From: Streptomyces sp. NBC_00459
Lineage (GTDB): Bacteria; Actinomycetota; Actinomycetes; Streptomycetales; Streptomycetaceae
Reading direction: 5' to 3'
NCBI RefSeq assembly: GCF_036013955.1
Contig: NZ_CP107903.1
Span: 6,262,001-6,326,000, forward strand
DNA length: 64,000 bases
A program made the translations under genes and the position numbers. The notes below the pieces were generated by a model. The model did not search any database and was not told where the DNA came from. It saw only the letters and a program-made list of their open reading frames with translations. Below are positions 26,780-35,790 of the stretch, in pieces; within the stretch, counting starts at the first letter, position 1; every line of letters starts with the position of its first letter.

Positions 26780-26842
26780 GTCGGATGCCTCTCGTTGTGG
26801 TGGGGCGGGGTGGTGCGGTGCGTGGTCGGGTGCGGGTCCGTT

Positions 26843-26972
26843 GTTCTCGCCCCCGCCGCCCCTACCCGTCCCGTCCTGAACCTGGGGGCTGCGCCCCCAG
26901 ACCCCCCTTCGCGCTGAAGGCGCTCGTCCTCAAACGCCGGACGGGCTGGAGTATGCCGGGGACGGGTAGGGG
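26843..26972. repeat. Dispersed inverted-repeat element (family A), partial copy
   Basis: It shares with 6041-6150 the run CGCCCCCGCCGCCCCTACCC, the GGGGGCTGCGCCCCC hairpin and the CTCGTCCTCAAACGCCGGAC block. Only a short right arm (GGGGACGGGTAGGGG) remains. It lies between the punA stop and the mutase start, so it could separate their expression. Confidence 0.8.
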
Positions 26973-26982
26973 CCGGCAGGTG

Positions 26983-27813
26983 TTACAGGCGGTCCAGGAC
27001 CTGGGCCAGCAGGGAGCCCATGCGCGTCGCGCTGTCGCGGCCCGCCTGGAGGACCTCCTCGTGGTTCAGGGGCTCGCCCGTCATCCCCGCCGCGAGGTTC
27101 GTCACCAGCGAGATGCCCAGGATCTCGGCGCCGGCCTCGCGCGCCGCGATGGCCTCCAGCACCGTCGACATCCCGACCAGGTCCGCGCCGATGACCCGCG
27201 CCATCCGGATCTCGGCCGGCGTCTCGTAGTGCGGGCCCGTGAACTGGGCGTACACGCCCTCCTCGAGGCTGGGGTCGATCTCCTTGCACAGGGCGCGCAG
27301 CCGCGGCGAGTACAGGTCCGTCAGGTCGACGAAGTTCGCGCCGACGATCGGGGACGTCGCCGTGAGGTTGATGTGGTCGCTGATCAGGACCGGCTGGCCG
27401 GGGCGCATGTCGGAGCGCAGACCGCCGCAGCCGTTGGTCAGGACGATGGTCTTGCAGCCGGCGGCCACGGCGGTACGGACACCGTGCGCCACGGACGCGA
27501 CGCCGCGCCCCTCGTAGTAGTGCGTGCGGCCCAGGAAGACCAGCGCGCGCTTGTCACCGATCCGGTACGAGCGGATCTTGCCGCCGTGGCCCTCGACCGC
27601 CGACGGCGGGAAGCCGGGCAGCTCGGTGACCTGGAACTCGGCCTCGGGGTCGCCCAGGGCGTCCACGGCCGGTGCCCAGCCGGAGCCCATCACGAGGGCG
27701 ACGTCGTGGGTCTCGGCGCCCGTGAGCTCCCGCAGGCGCGCGGCAGCGGCGTCGGCGGCGGAGTAGGGGTCGCCCTGGATGTCGTCCGGAAGAAGAGATG
27801 CGTTCACGCGCAT
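26983..27813 (-). CDS. punA: Purine-nucleoside phosphorylase
   Basis: A 276-residue trimeric-type (PNP/MTAP family) phosphorylase converting inosine, guanosine and their deoxy forms to base plus (deoxy)ribose 1-phosphate. Motifs: M-G-S-G-W near residue 42 (phosphate), G-R-T-H-Y-Y-E-G at 95-102, T-N-G-C-G-G-L near 126-132, F-T-G-P-H-Y-E-T-P-A-E at about 190-200 and the V-T-N-L-A-A-G segment near 238. The shared nucleoside palindrome lies 19 bases upstream of the ATG. It works after add and before the mutase and deoC. Confidence 0.95.
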   Translation of the reverse strand: MRVNASLLPDDIQGDPYSAADAAAARLRELTGAETHDVALVMGSGWAPAVDALGDPEAEFQVTELPGFPPSAVEGHGGKIRSYRIGDKRALVFLGRTHYYEGRGVASVAHGVRTAVAAGCKTIVLTNGCGGLRSDMRPGQPVLISDHINLTATSPIVGANFVDLTDLYSPRLRALCKEIDPSLEEGVYAQFTGPHYETPAEIRMARVIGADLVGMSTVLEAIAAREAGAEILGISLVTNLAAGMTGEPLNHEEVLQAGRDSATRMGSLLAQVLDRL

Positions 27814-27832
27814 GAGCGTATCCGGTTCGAGC

Positions 27833-27844
27833 CTACGCGCGTAG
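27833..27844. promoter_or_regulatory. Palindrome CTACGCGCGTAG upstream of punA (putative operator)
   Basis: The third perfect copy of the 12-mer found before add and deoC, 19 bases from the punA start. Three copies before three co-functional genes make chance unlikely. Confidence 0.78.
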
Positions 27845-27918
27845 ATGACGGAGGTTACGGGATGGGGATCGTTGTCTTGTCGTTTCCATACAAGGGGCGG
27901 AGGCGGCCCGGGGAGGGC

Positions 27919-28356
27919 TCAACAGGGACGTTTTCTCAGTTCCATCACATAGTCGTGCGGTGCACCGGCCGACTCCGCCGCGTCGGCGATCTCGCCCAGG
28001 TTCCGGGCCGACGGCAGGCCGCCCTCGTACCCGTTGAGGACGTACACCCACGCCGGTTCCTCGCCCTCCAGCGTGTCGACGCGCAGCCGCATCCGGCGGT
28101 AGATGTCGAGGCCCACGCCCTCCCAGCGGTCCAGCGAGTCCTCGTCGAGCGGGGCGATCTCGTACAGGGCGACGAAGACCTGGGAGCGCGGTGCCTCGAC
28201 GATCGTCGGGAGGGCGCCCTCCCAGCCCATGTGCTCGCCGCCGAAGGTCAGCCGCCAGCCGGTCAGCCAGCCGGTGGCGCGCAGCGGCGAGTGCGGTGCG
28301 CGGCGCGTCATGAGCCGCGCGTCGAGATTGCCGGCGTAGGCGGCGTAGAGCGACAT
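27919..28356 (-). CDS. Gamma-glutamylcyclotransferase-fold protein
   Basis: A 145-residue protein of the GGCT/AIG2-like family. It starts with the N-terminal nucleotide/substrate-loop motif Y-A-A-Y-A-G-N-L-D (family form Y-x-S-N-L) and carries the Glu in L-D-E-D-S-L-D-R-W-E-G near residue 75-80. It also has the tyrosine-containing V-Y-V-L-N-G-Y region. Members cleave gamma-glutamyl peptides or release side chains from modified amines; the substrate here is unknown. No Shine-Dalgarno is visible before the ATG. It is divergent from the quinone dehydrogenase gene. Confidence 0.85.
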   Translation of the reverse strand: MSLYAAYAGNLDARLMTRRAPHSPLRATGWLTGWRLTFGGEHMGWEGALPTIVEAPRSQVFVALYEIAPLDEDSLDRWEGVGLDIYRRMRLRVDTLEGEEPAWVYVLNGYEGGLPSARNLGEIADAAESAGAPHDYVMELRKRPC

Positions 28357-28530
28357 GGATCGAGAGTACGGCAGCGGACACGGCCGTCACTCCGGCAGCA
28401 CACGCCCCTTCCGTACCCGTACAGATGTCCCGTCCTCGCCCGCGCCGGACCCGTCGGCGGTCTCCCCGGTGCCTGTCCCCGAACCCTCGTGGCGGCCCCG
28501 GGGCGTCGGCACCTCGGCGCGTACGGGACA

Positions 28531-29979
28531 ATGGGGTATGTGACTCGGATCGTGATCATTGGTGGCGGACCCGGCGGCTACGAAGCGGCGCTGGTGGCAG
28601 CGCAGCTCGGCGCGGAGGTGACCGTCGTCGACTGCGACGGTCTGGGCGGGGCGTCGGTGCTCACCGACTGCGTCCCGTCGAAGACCCTGATCGCCACGGC
28701 CGAGGTGATGACCACCTTCGACTCCTCGTACGAGGAGCTGGGGATCATCGTCGCCGACGACACCCCACCCGACAAGCAGGCCGCCCGCGTCGTCGGTGTC
28801 GACCTCGGCAAGGTCAACCGACGGGTGAAGCGCCTCGCCCTCGCCCAGTCGCACGACATCACCGCCTCCGTCACCCGGGCCGGCGCGCGCGTCCTGCGCG
28901 GGCGCGGGCGGCTCGACGGCATGCAGGCCATCGACGGCTCCCGGAAGGTCGTCGTACGGGCCGTGGACGGCAGCGAGGAGACGCTCGTCGCCGACGCCGT
29001 CCTGATCGCCACCGGCGGACACCCCCGCGAGCTGGCCGACGCGCAGCCCGACGGTGAGCGCATCCTCAACTGGACCCAGGTCTACGACCTCACCGAGCTG
29101 CCCGAGGAGCTCATCGTCGTCGGGTCCGGTGTCACCGGAGCCGAGTTCGCCGGCGCCTATCAGGCCCTCGGGTCGAAGGTGACCCTCGTGTCGTCGCGCG
29201 ACCGTGTGCTGCCGGGCGAGGACCCCGACGCCGCCGCCGTCCTCGAAGAGGTCTTCCGGCGCCGCGGTATGAACGTCATGGCCCGCTCCCGCGCCGAGTC
29301 CGCCAAGCGGGTCGGCGACCGGGTCGAGGTCACCCTCTCCGACGGGCGGGTCATCAGCGGCTCGCACTGTCTGATGGCCGTCGGCGCGATTCCCAACAGC
29401 GCCGGGATGGGCCTGGAGGAGGCCGGGGTCAAGCTGCGCGACTCCGGGCACATCTGGACCGACAAGGTGTCGCGGACGACCGCCCCGGGCGTGTACGCCG
29501 CCGGTGACGTGACCGGCGTCTTCGCCCTCGCGTCCGTCGCCGCCATGCAGGGCCGTATCGCCATGTACCACTTCCTCGGCGACGCGGTGGCCCCGCTCAA
29601 CCTCAAGACCGTCTCCTCCAACGTCTTCACCGACCCCGAGATCGCCACCGTCGGCTACACCCAGGCCGATGTCGACGGCGGGAAGATCGACGCCGTGGTC
29701 GTCAAACTGCCGTTGCTGCGCAATCCGCGCGCGAAGATGCAGGGCATTCGGGACGGTTTCGTCAAGCTCATGTGCAGGCCGGGCACCGGGATTGTCGTGG
29801 GCGGGTGTGTCGTGTCGCCGCGCGCCTCCGAACTCATCCACCCGATCTCGATCGCTGTCGACAACAATCTGACGGTCGAGCAGATCGCGAACGCGTTCAC
29901 TGTTTACCCCTCTCTCTCGGGATCGATCGCGGAGGTCGCCCGGCAGCTTCACACGCGCAAGGCGGCGGGCGAGGGCTGA
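28531..29979 (+). CDS. NAD(P)H-quinone dehydrogenase, flavin disulfide-reductase-like (LpdA type)
   Basis: A 482-residue FAD protein with the dihydrolipoamide-dehydrogenase fold: FAD motif G-G-G-P-G-G-Y-E-A-A at 11-20, NAD motif V-G-S-G-V-T-G-A-E-F-A near 200, and Y-A-A-G-D-V-T-G near 330. The redox-active disulfide is missing: the first Cys is Ser42 and only Cys47 remains in the D-C-V-P-S-K context. The C-terminal H-P-T motif is Y-P-S. This matches M. tuberculosis LpdA (Rv3303c), which reduces quinones rather than lipoamide. The start is ATG 28531 or GTG 28540. Confidence 0.9.
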   Translation: MGYVTRIVIIGGGPGGYEAALVAAQLGAEVTVVDCDGLGGASVLTDCVPSKTLIATAEVMTTFDSSYEELGIIVADDTPPDKQAARVVGVDLGKVNRRVKRLALAQSHDITASVTRAGARVLRGRGRLDGMQAIDGSRKVVVRAVDGSEETLVADAVLIATGGHPRELADAQPDGERILNWTQVYDLTELPEELIVVGSGVTGAEFAGAYQALGSKVTLVSSRDRVLPGEDPDAAAVLEEVFRRRGMNVMARSRAESAKRVGDRVEVTLSDGRVISGSHCLMAVGAIPNSAGMGLEEAGVKLRDSGHIWTDKVSRTTAPGVYAAGDVTGVFALASVAAMQGRIAMYHFLGDAVAPLNLKTVSSNVFTDPEIATVGYTQADVDGGKIDAVVVKLPLLRNPRAKMQGIRDGFVKLMCRPGTGIVVGGCVVSPRASELIHPISIAVDNNLTVEQIANAFTVYPSLSGSIAEVARQLHTRKAAGEG

Positions 29980-30159
29980 CAGCCGGGGTGCGACAAGGGG
30001 GGCAACTTCCCGCTGGTCACGGGGATTTGTTGCCCATACCCGCGGCATAAGCAGGGGAGATAGGCGCGTATACCACTTCGCGTACGCCCATGCGAACAAC
30101 TTCTGCTATTCGGCGCAAACTGCTGAAAGCAGACGGTCGTTGGGGTTACTGTCAGTTTC

Positions 30160-31164
30160 GTGTTCGCTGCAGAACGTCGTCAATTGATCCTCGAAATGGT
30201 GCGTGCCAATGGAGCCGTGTCGCTCCGTGAGCTCGCCCGCGTCGTCCAGACCTCCGAAGTGACCGTACGGCGGGACGTGCGCGCACTGGAGGCAGAAGGA
30301 CTCCTCGACCGCCGGCATGGCGGTGCGGTATTGCCGGGCGGGTTCACGCGGGAGTCCGGCTTTCCGCAGAAATCTCATCTCGCGACCGCCGAGAAGACGG
30401 CCATCGCCGACCTCGCCGCGAGCTTCGTCGAAGAGGGCGAGGCCATCGTGGTCGGGGCGGGGACCACCACGCAGGAGCTGGCACGCCGGCTCGCGCGGGT
30501 CCCCGGGCTGACCGTCGTCACCAACTCCCTGTTGGTGGCCCAGGCGCTGGCCCACGCGAACAGAGTGGAGGTCGTGATGACCGGAGGCACTCTGCGCGGT
30601 TCCAACTACGCCCTGGTCGGCAGTGGCGCCGAGCAGTCCCTGCACGGGCTTCGGGTGTCCAAGGCCTTCCTCTCCGGAAGCGGGCTCACCGCCGAACGCG
30701 GGCTGTCCACCTCCAACATGCTGTCGGCGTCCGTCGACCGCGCGCTGGTGCAGGCCGCCGCCGAGGTCGTCGTGCTCGCCGATCACACCAAGCTCGGTTC
30801 GGACACCATGTTCCAGACCGTGCCCACGGATGTGATCACCCGCCTCGTCACCGACGAACCGCCCGTCCACGACGACCGCGCCGGTACGGAACTCCAGGCC
30901 CTGGCCGACCAGGGGGTGCAGATCGCCGTGGCCGGATCGTCCGGCTCGGGCAGCAACTCCCCGGGAAACGGGCCGCAGGGCGGTGAGCAGGTCCCCACAC
31001 GCCAACAGCGCCGGGACGTGCCGCTTCCCAACCCGCGCCGGGGCCAGCTGCCCGGCGGCGCGCCTGGCCATCCGCTGCGCGGCACGATGCTGGGCGAGCA
31101 GCCCGGCGGACCCGGCGAGCGCGAGCGGGAACGGGCCCGGGTGGCGGACCTCCGCCGCCGCTGA
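30160..31164 (+). CDS. DeoR/GlpR-family transcriptional regulator
   Basis: A 334-residue regulator. The N-terminal DeoR helix-turn-helix (about 1-55) has S-L-R-E-L-A-R-V-V-Q-T-S-E-V-T-V-R-R-D. The sugar-phosphate sensor domain (about 75-235) has G-A-G-T-T-T, V-V-T-N-S and V-V-V-L-A-D-H-T-K-L-G. A low-complexity Gly/Pro/Arg/Gln-rich tail of about 80 residues follows and is absent from typical DeoR proteins (about 255 residues). The GTG at 30160 lacks a strong Shine-Dalgarno; the 180-bp upstream region is relatively AT-rich. It could sense a phosphosugar from the nearby nucleoside pathway, but its own target is unknown. Confidence 0.88.
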   Translation: MFAAERRQLILEMVRANGAVSLRELARVVQTSEVTVRRDVRALEAEGLLDRRHGGAVLPGGFTRESGFPQKSHLATAEKTAIADLAASFVEEGEAIVVGAGTTTQELARRLARVPGLTVVTNSLLVAQALAHANRVEVVMTGGTLRGSNYALVGSGAEQSLHGLRVSKAFLSGSGLTAERGLSTSNMLSASVDRALVQAAAEVVVLADHTKLGSDTMFQTVPTDVITRLVTDEPPVHDDRAGTELQALADQGVQIAVAGSSGSGSNSPGNGPQGGEQVPTRQQRRDVPLPNPRRGQLPGGAPGHPLRGTMLGEQPGGPGERERERARVADLRRR

Positions 31165-31195
31165 CCGTCGTACGGCACCGGGTCGTCCGAGCCGG

Positions 31196-31771
31196 TTACC
31201 CGGGTACGGCCTTCAGACCCCGCAGTGTCAGGGTCAGGAGGCGGTCGGCCAGGTCCGGGTCGTCCGGGGTCTCCTCGGCCGCCAGCGCGATGGCGTTGGT
31301 GAGCTGGAGCAGGTCGCCGATGGAGACGTCGGTACGCACGGCGCCGGCCTGCTGGGCGCGGGCGAGCAGGGCCGCGCCCGCCTCCCGCATCGGGTTGCTG
31401 CACCTGGCCAGCGCCGAGTCGACGTCGTGCGACACCGACATGAGCGCCCGTGCCAGGCCGCGGTACTCGCCGGCGTGCGTGACGATCTCGCGCAGCCAGG
31501 TCACCAGCGCGGTGCACGGCTCCGGGTCGGTCAGCAGGTCGCGGGAGCGGGCCAGCAGGTCGCTGACCGCGTCCTCGAAGACCGCGCTCAGCAGGGCGTG
31601 CCGGTTGGGGAAGTGGCGGTAGAGCGTGCCGATGCCGAGGCCGGCGCGGCGGGCGACGTCTTCGAGGGAGGTGTCCGTGCCGTGTGCTGCGAAGGCGGAG
31701 CGAGCCTCTGCGAGGAGGCGTTCGTAGTTGCGGCGGGCGTCCGCGCGGAGGCCTGCCGGCGGCTGGGCCAT
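31196..31771 (-). CDS. TetR-family transcriptional regulator
   Basis: A 191-residue TetR-type repressor. The helix-turn-helix is at about 20-65, with T-S-L-E-D-V-A-R-R-A-G-L-G-I-G-T-L-Y-R-H-F-P-N-R, followed by an all-helical ligand domain of the SbtR-like C-terminal type (G-L-A-R-A-L-M and E-A-G-A-A-L-L-A-R-A). The ATG at 31771 is preceded by a GGGCAGG ribosome-binding site. The gene is isolated between the DeoR regulator (convergent) and accA2; its target is not evident, though upstream sequence on its own side is the usual place to look. Confidence 0.9.
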   Translation of the reverse strand: MAQPPAGLRADARRNYERLLAEARSAFAAHGTDTSLEDVARRAGLGIGTLYRHFPNRHALLSAVFEDAVSDLLARSRDLLTDPEPCTALVTWLREIVTHAGEYRGLARALMSVSHDVDSALARCSNPMREAGAALLARAQQAGAVRTDVSIGDLLQLTNAIALAAEETPDDPDLADRLLTLTLRGLKAVPG

Positions 31772-31841
31772 GGTTCGCCTGCCCTTCGTTTGCTTGTTCC
31801 GTGGGTTCAGCATGCCATCGGTTGTGTTTTGGCCGCGGGCC

Positions 31842-31906
31842 CGGTGGGGGCTGGCCGCGCCCCGCGGCGGAGCCGCAGATCGGATACAGCCCCGCGCCCC
31901 TGGCAA
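31842..31906. repeat. Dispersed repeat, diverged relative of family B
   Basis: A GGGGGCTGGCCGCGCCCCGC run followed by GGCGGAGCCGCAG and CCCCGCGCCCCTGGCA. It resembles family B in its ends but carries an inserted segment. It lies in the 221-bp gap between the TetR start and the accA2 terminator. Confidence 0.5.
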
Positions 31907-31933
31907 GCTGCCCGCACCCCTTGTCAGAAAGTG

Positions 31934-31973
31934 AGGCGCCCGGTGGACTGATCGCTCAGTCCGCCGGGCGCCT
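31934..31973. terminator. 18-bp hairpin (one G-T pair) downstream of accA2
   Basis: AGGCGCCCGGTGGACTGA at 31934-31951 pairs with TCAGTCCGCCGGGCGCCT at 31956-31973 across the tetraloop TCGC. It sits 20 bases after the accA2 stop on the minus strand. Confidence 0.88.
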
Positions 31974-31992
31974 TGCCATGTCGTACGGCTGG

Positions 31993-33765
<1,773 letters not shown>

Positions 33766-34188
33766 GATTGAGGCTCCCTCCTTGAAACAAGCCGAGTTTA
33801 GGGACTGCCGACACGGCGCATCGACCCGTCCCCACTGGTGAGCTTGCCCACACGGAGCGTGATGCGAGGCTCGCCCTACCCGTGAAATCCCTTGTCGCAC
33901 CTATGTACGCGGGACTCCATCCGGAAACCCTAGCCCCCTGATGTGGTCAAGGTCTCTGTGAGAGCGTGCTGCGGCCCACTCGGTTTCTTTGTGGACACCC
34001 TACGAACGGCCCAATGATTCTTTGCCCGCCGATGAACCTCCGCCGAACCCTTGTCCGGGCGTTTACCGGTTAGTAGCGTTCAGGATGTAGCGAACGTAGT
34101 ACCAACTGAACGTACTAGTGGTAACAGCAGCCTTGCTCGTACGGCGTCCGCGCGGCGGCCGTGCGCAGTCGAAAGTGGGTGGGGGCCG
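33766..34188. promoter_or_regulatory. 423-bp divergent intergenic region between accA2 and a membrane protein gene
   Basis: No gene is apparent. It is less GC-rich than its surroundings, especially at 33940-34130, as expected for promoters of the two divergent genes. Near the right end an inverted repeat TAGTAC-N9-GTACTA (34097-34102 and 34112-34117) is embedded in imperfect direct repeats of GAACGTA. This is a candidate binding site for a regulator of the downstream membrane protein. Confidence 0.5.
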
Positions 34189-34650
34189 GTGGTCCGCAGA
34201 CCGGTGGCATGGATTCTCGCGATCGTCCTCTTCGTGGAGGCGTTCGGCATAGCCGCCGTGAACTGGCTCCTGGGGATCGTGGTCGACAACCAGAAGATGT
34301 CACTCGCCGGTCTCGACCCGGACATGATGTCCGTCTCCTCGAAGATCGGCGGCGTGGTCTTCGGTCTGTACTTCGCGCTGTGCGGTGTGGTGGCCCTGCT
34401 CGTCGGCTGGCGCGACCGCTCACCGGCCGGGCTCGGCCGCATCCTGCTGATCAGTGTGGCCGTGGTGCACGCGCTGCTGGGGGCGTTCGTCTGGGGTCTC
34501 GTGGGTGTGCCGGCGTTCCTCACCATGGTCGTGGTGCTGACGCTGGTGGTGCTCCTGCTGATGACGTACGACAAGCAGAGCCCCACCGAGCCCGAGACTC
34601 CCGAGGACGCCTCCCCGCTGACGCCCCCGCCGGCCCCCAGCACCCCCTGA
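34189..34650 (+). CDS. Hypothetical membrane protein, four helices
   Basis: A 153-residue protein with hydrophobic segments at about 5-27, 50-70, 80-100 and 105-125, and a Pro/Thr/Glu-rich cytoplasmic tail. The GTG at 34189 follows a G-rich Shine-Dalgarno-like run and puts the first helix at the N-terminus; a longer frame exists but starts with unrelated Ser/Arg-rich sequence. The gene is wedged between the carboxylase genes and convergent with maf. No domain recognised. Confidence 0.7.
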   Translation: MVRRPVAWILAIVLFVEAFGIAAVNWLLGIVVDNQKMSLAGLDPDMMSVSSKIGGVVFGLYFALCGVVALLVGWRDRSPAGLGRILLISVAVVHALLGAFVWGLVGVPAFLTMVVVLTLVVLLLMTYDKQSPTEPETPEDASPLTPPPAPSTP

Positions 34651-34653
34651 CCG

Positions 34654-35283
34654 CTACGACTGCTTCTCCCGGGGCGTCCACAACTCCGTGATGCCGATGC
34701 CCAGTTCGGCCAGCAGCCTGCGTACCAGCGGCAGGCTGATGCCGATGACGTTGCCGTGGCCGCCGTCGATGCCGTCGATGAACGGCGCCGAGCGGCCGTC
34801 GAGCGTGAACGCCCCGGCGACATGGAGGGGCTCGCCCGAGGCGACGTACGCGGCGATCTCCTCGTCCGTCGGCTCGCCGAAGCGGACCACGGTGGACGCG
34901 GTGGCGGAGACGGAGCGTCCCGTCGCCGTGTCGTGGACGCAGTGCCCGGTCTCCAGGGTGCCCGACCGGCCGCGCATCGACTTCCAGCGGGCGGTGGCCT
35001 CCTCGGCGTCGGCGGGCTTGCCGTACGCCTCGCCGTCCAGGTCGAGGACGGAGTCGCAGCCGATCACCAGCGCGCCGTGCGCCTCGGGCCGCGCGGCCAC
35101 CACGGCGGCCTTGGCCTCGGCGAGGGCGAGGGCCAGTTCGGCCGGGGTCGGCGCGGTCACGGCGTCCTCGTCGAACCCGCTGACGATCACCTCGGGGTCG
35201 AGTCCGGCCTGCCTGAGCAGATTGAGCCGGGCGGGGGACTGGGAGGCGAGCACGAGACGGCGGCGCGGCTGATCATCGGTCAT
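34654..35283 (-). CDS. maf: Maf-family nucleotide pyrophosphatase
   Basis: A 209-residue Maf/Ham1-superfamily protein. The N-terminal motif L-V-L-A-S-Q-S-P-A-R (about 9-18) and the acidic active-site stretch V-I-G-C-D-S-V-L-D-L near residue 75 are visible, as is K-P-A-D-A-E-E-A near 90. Maf proteins hydrolyse non-canonical NTPs and influence septum formation in Bacillus. The ATG at 35283 is chosen. It lies in one minus-strand run with mmpB, pccE and pccB, an arrangement I recall as conserved in Streptomyces. Confidence 0.93.
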   Translation of the reverse strand: MTDDQPRRRLVLASQSPARLNLLRQAGLDPEVIVSGFDEDAVTAPTPAELALALAEAKAAVVAARPEAHGALVIGCDSVLDLDGEAYGKPADAEEATARWKSMRGRSGTLETGHCVHDTATGRSVSATASTVVRFGEPTDEEIAAYVASGEPLHVAGAFTLDGRSAPFIDGIDGGHGNVIGISLPLVRRLLAELGIGITELWTPREKQS

Positions 35284-35323
35284 GCGGCCAGGGTATCGGC
35301 GGGATACGGGGCCCGGACAGGTC

Positions 35324-35452
35324 CTACAGCACACCGAGCACGATCATCGCGAGCAGCATGGCCAGCGCCATGAGAAACCCGAGCCGCCGAAGCATCTGCT
35401 GCGCGTCGCGCAGTTCCTTCGGCGGCTCGTTCTCGGGATCGGACCACAGCAT
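35324..35452 (-). CDS. mmpB: Morphogenic small membrane protein MmpB
   Basis: A 42-residue gene. The product begins M-L-W-S-D-P-E-N-E-P-P-K-E-L, an acidic cytoplasmic head with a short amphipathic helix (R-D-A-Q-Q-M-L-R-R-L), followed by one membrane helix (about residues 25-42) that runs to the stop. The sequence and its place between pccE and maf match the protein annotated in streptomycetes as morphogenic membrane protein MmpB. It starts about 100 bases after the pccE stop and ends 41 bases before the maf start. Confidence 0.85.
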   Translation of the reverse strand: MLWSDPENEPPKELRDAQQMLRRLGFLMALAMLLAMIVLGVL

Positions 35453-35551
35453 TCCACTAGCGTGGGGCTCGGCGGGTGGGGTGCGCCTGAGTACGCGTAC
35501 TCAACTTGCGCCCGCGGTTCCTTCCCCGCGCCCCCACAGGGGCGCGATCGC

Positions 35552-35761
35552 TCAGCCCGGCCAGTAGGTCCGGCCCCAGGACGACGGGCCCGGCTGGGGC
35601 AGGTGCTGGGCGGCGATCCTTGAGGGGTCCGCCCACGCGTCCTTCGTGCCCGGTGCGCCGGGCGCCGTGGAGGACGCCGCCACGGCGCGGGCTCGGACCA
35701 CCGCCAGGGCGGCGGCAAGCTCCTCGGGGGTCGGATTGCCCCGTACGACCTTGATGTTCAC
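35552..35761 (-). CDS. pccE: Acyl-CoA carboxylase epsilon subunit
   Basis: A 69-residue protein of the actinobacterial AccE/PccE family: N-terminal I-K-V-V-R-G-N-P-T-P-E-E-L-A-A-A-L, an Ala-rich disordered middle and a C-terminal W-G-R-T-Y-W. Epsilon subunits bind alpha and beta subunits and raise carboxylase activity. It follows pccB by 29 bases on the same strand, so the two are co-transcribed. Confidence 0.95.
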   Translation of the reverse strand: MNIKVVRGNPTPEELAAALAVVRARAVAASSTAPGAPGTKDAWADPSRIAAQHLPQPGPSSWGRTYWPG

Positions 35762-35790
35762 AACGGCTCCTGAACAGCAGTCGGGACGGC

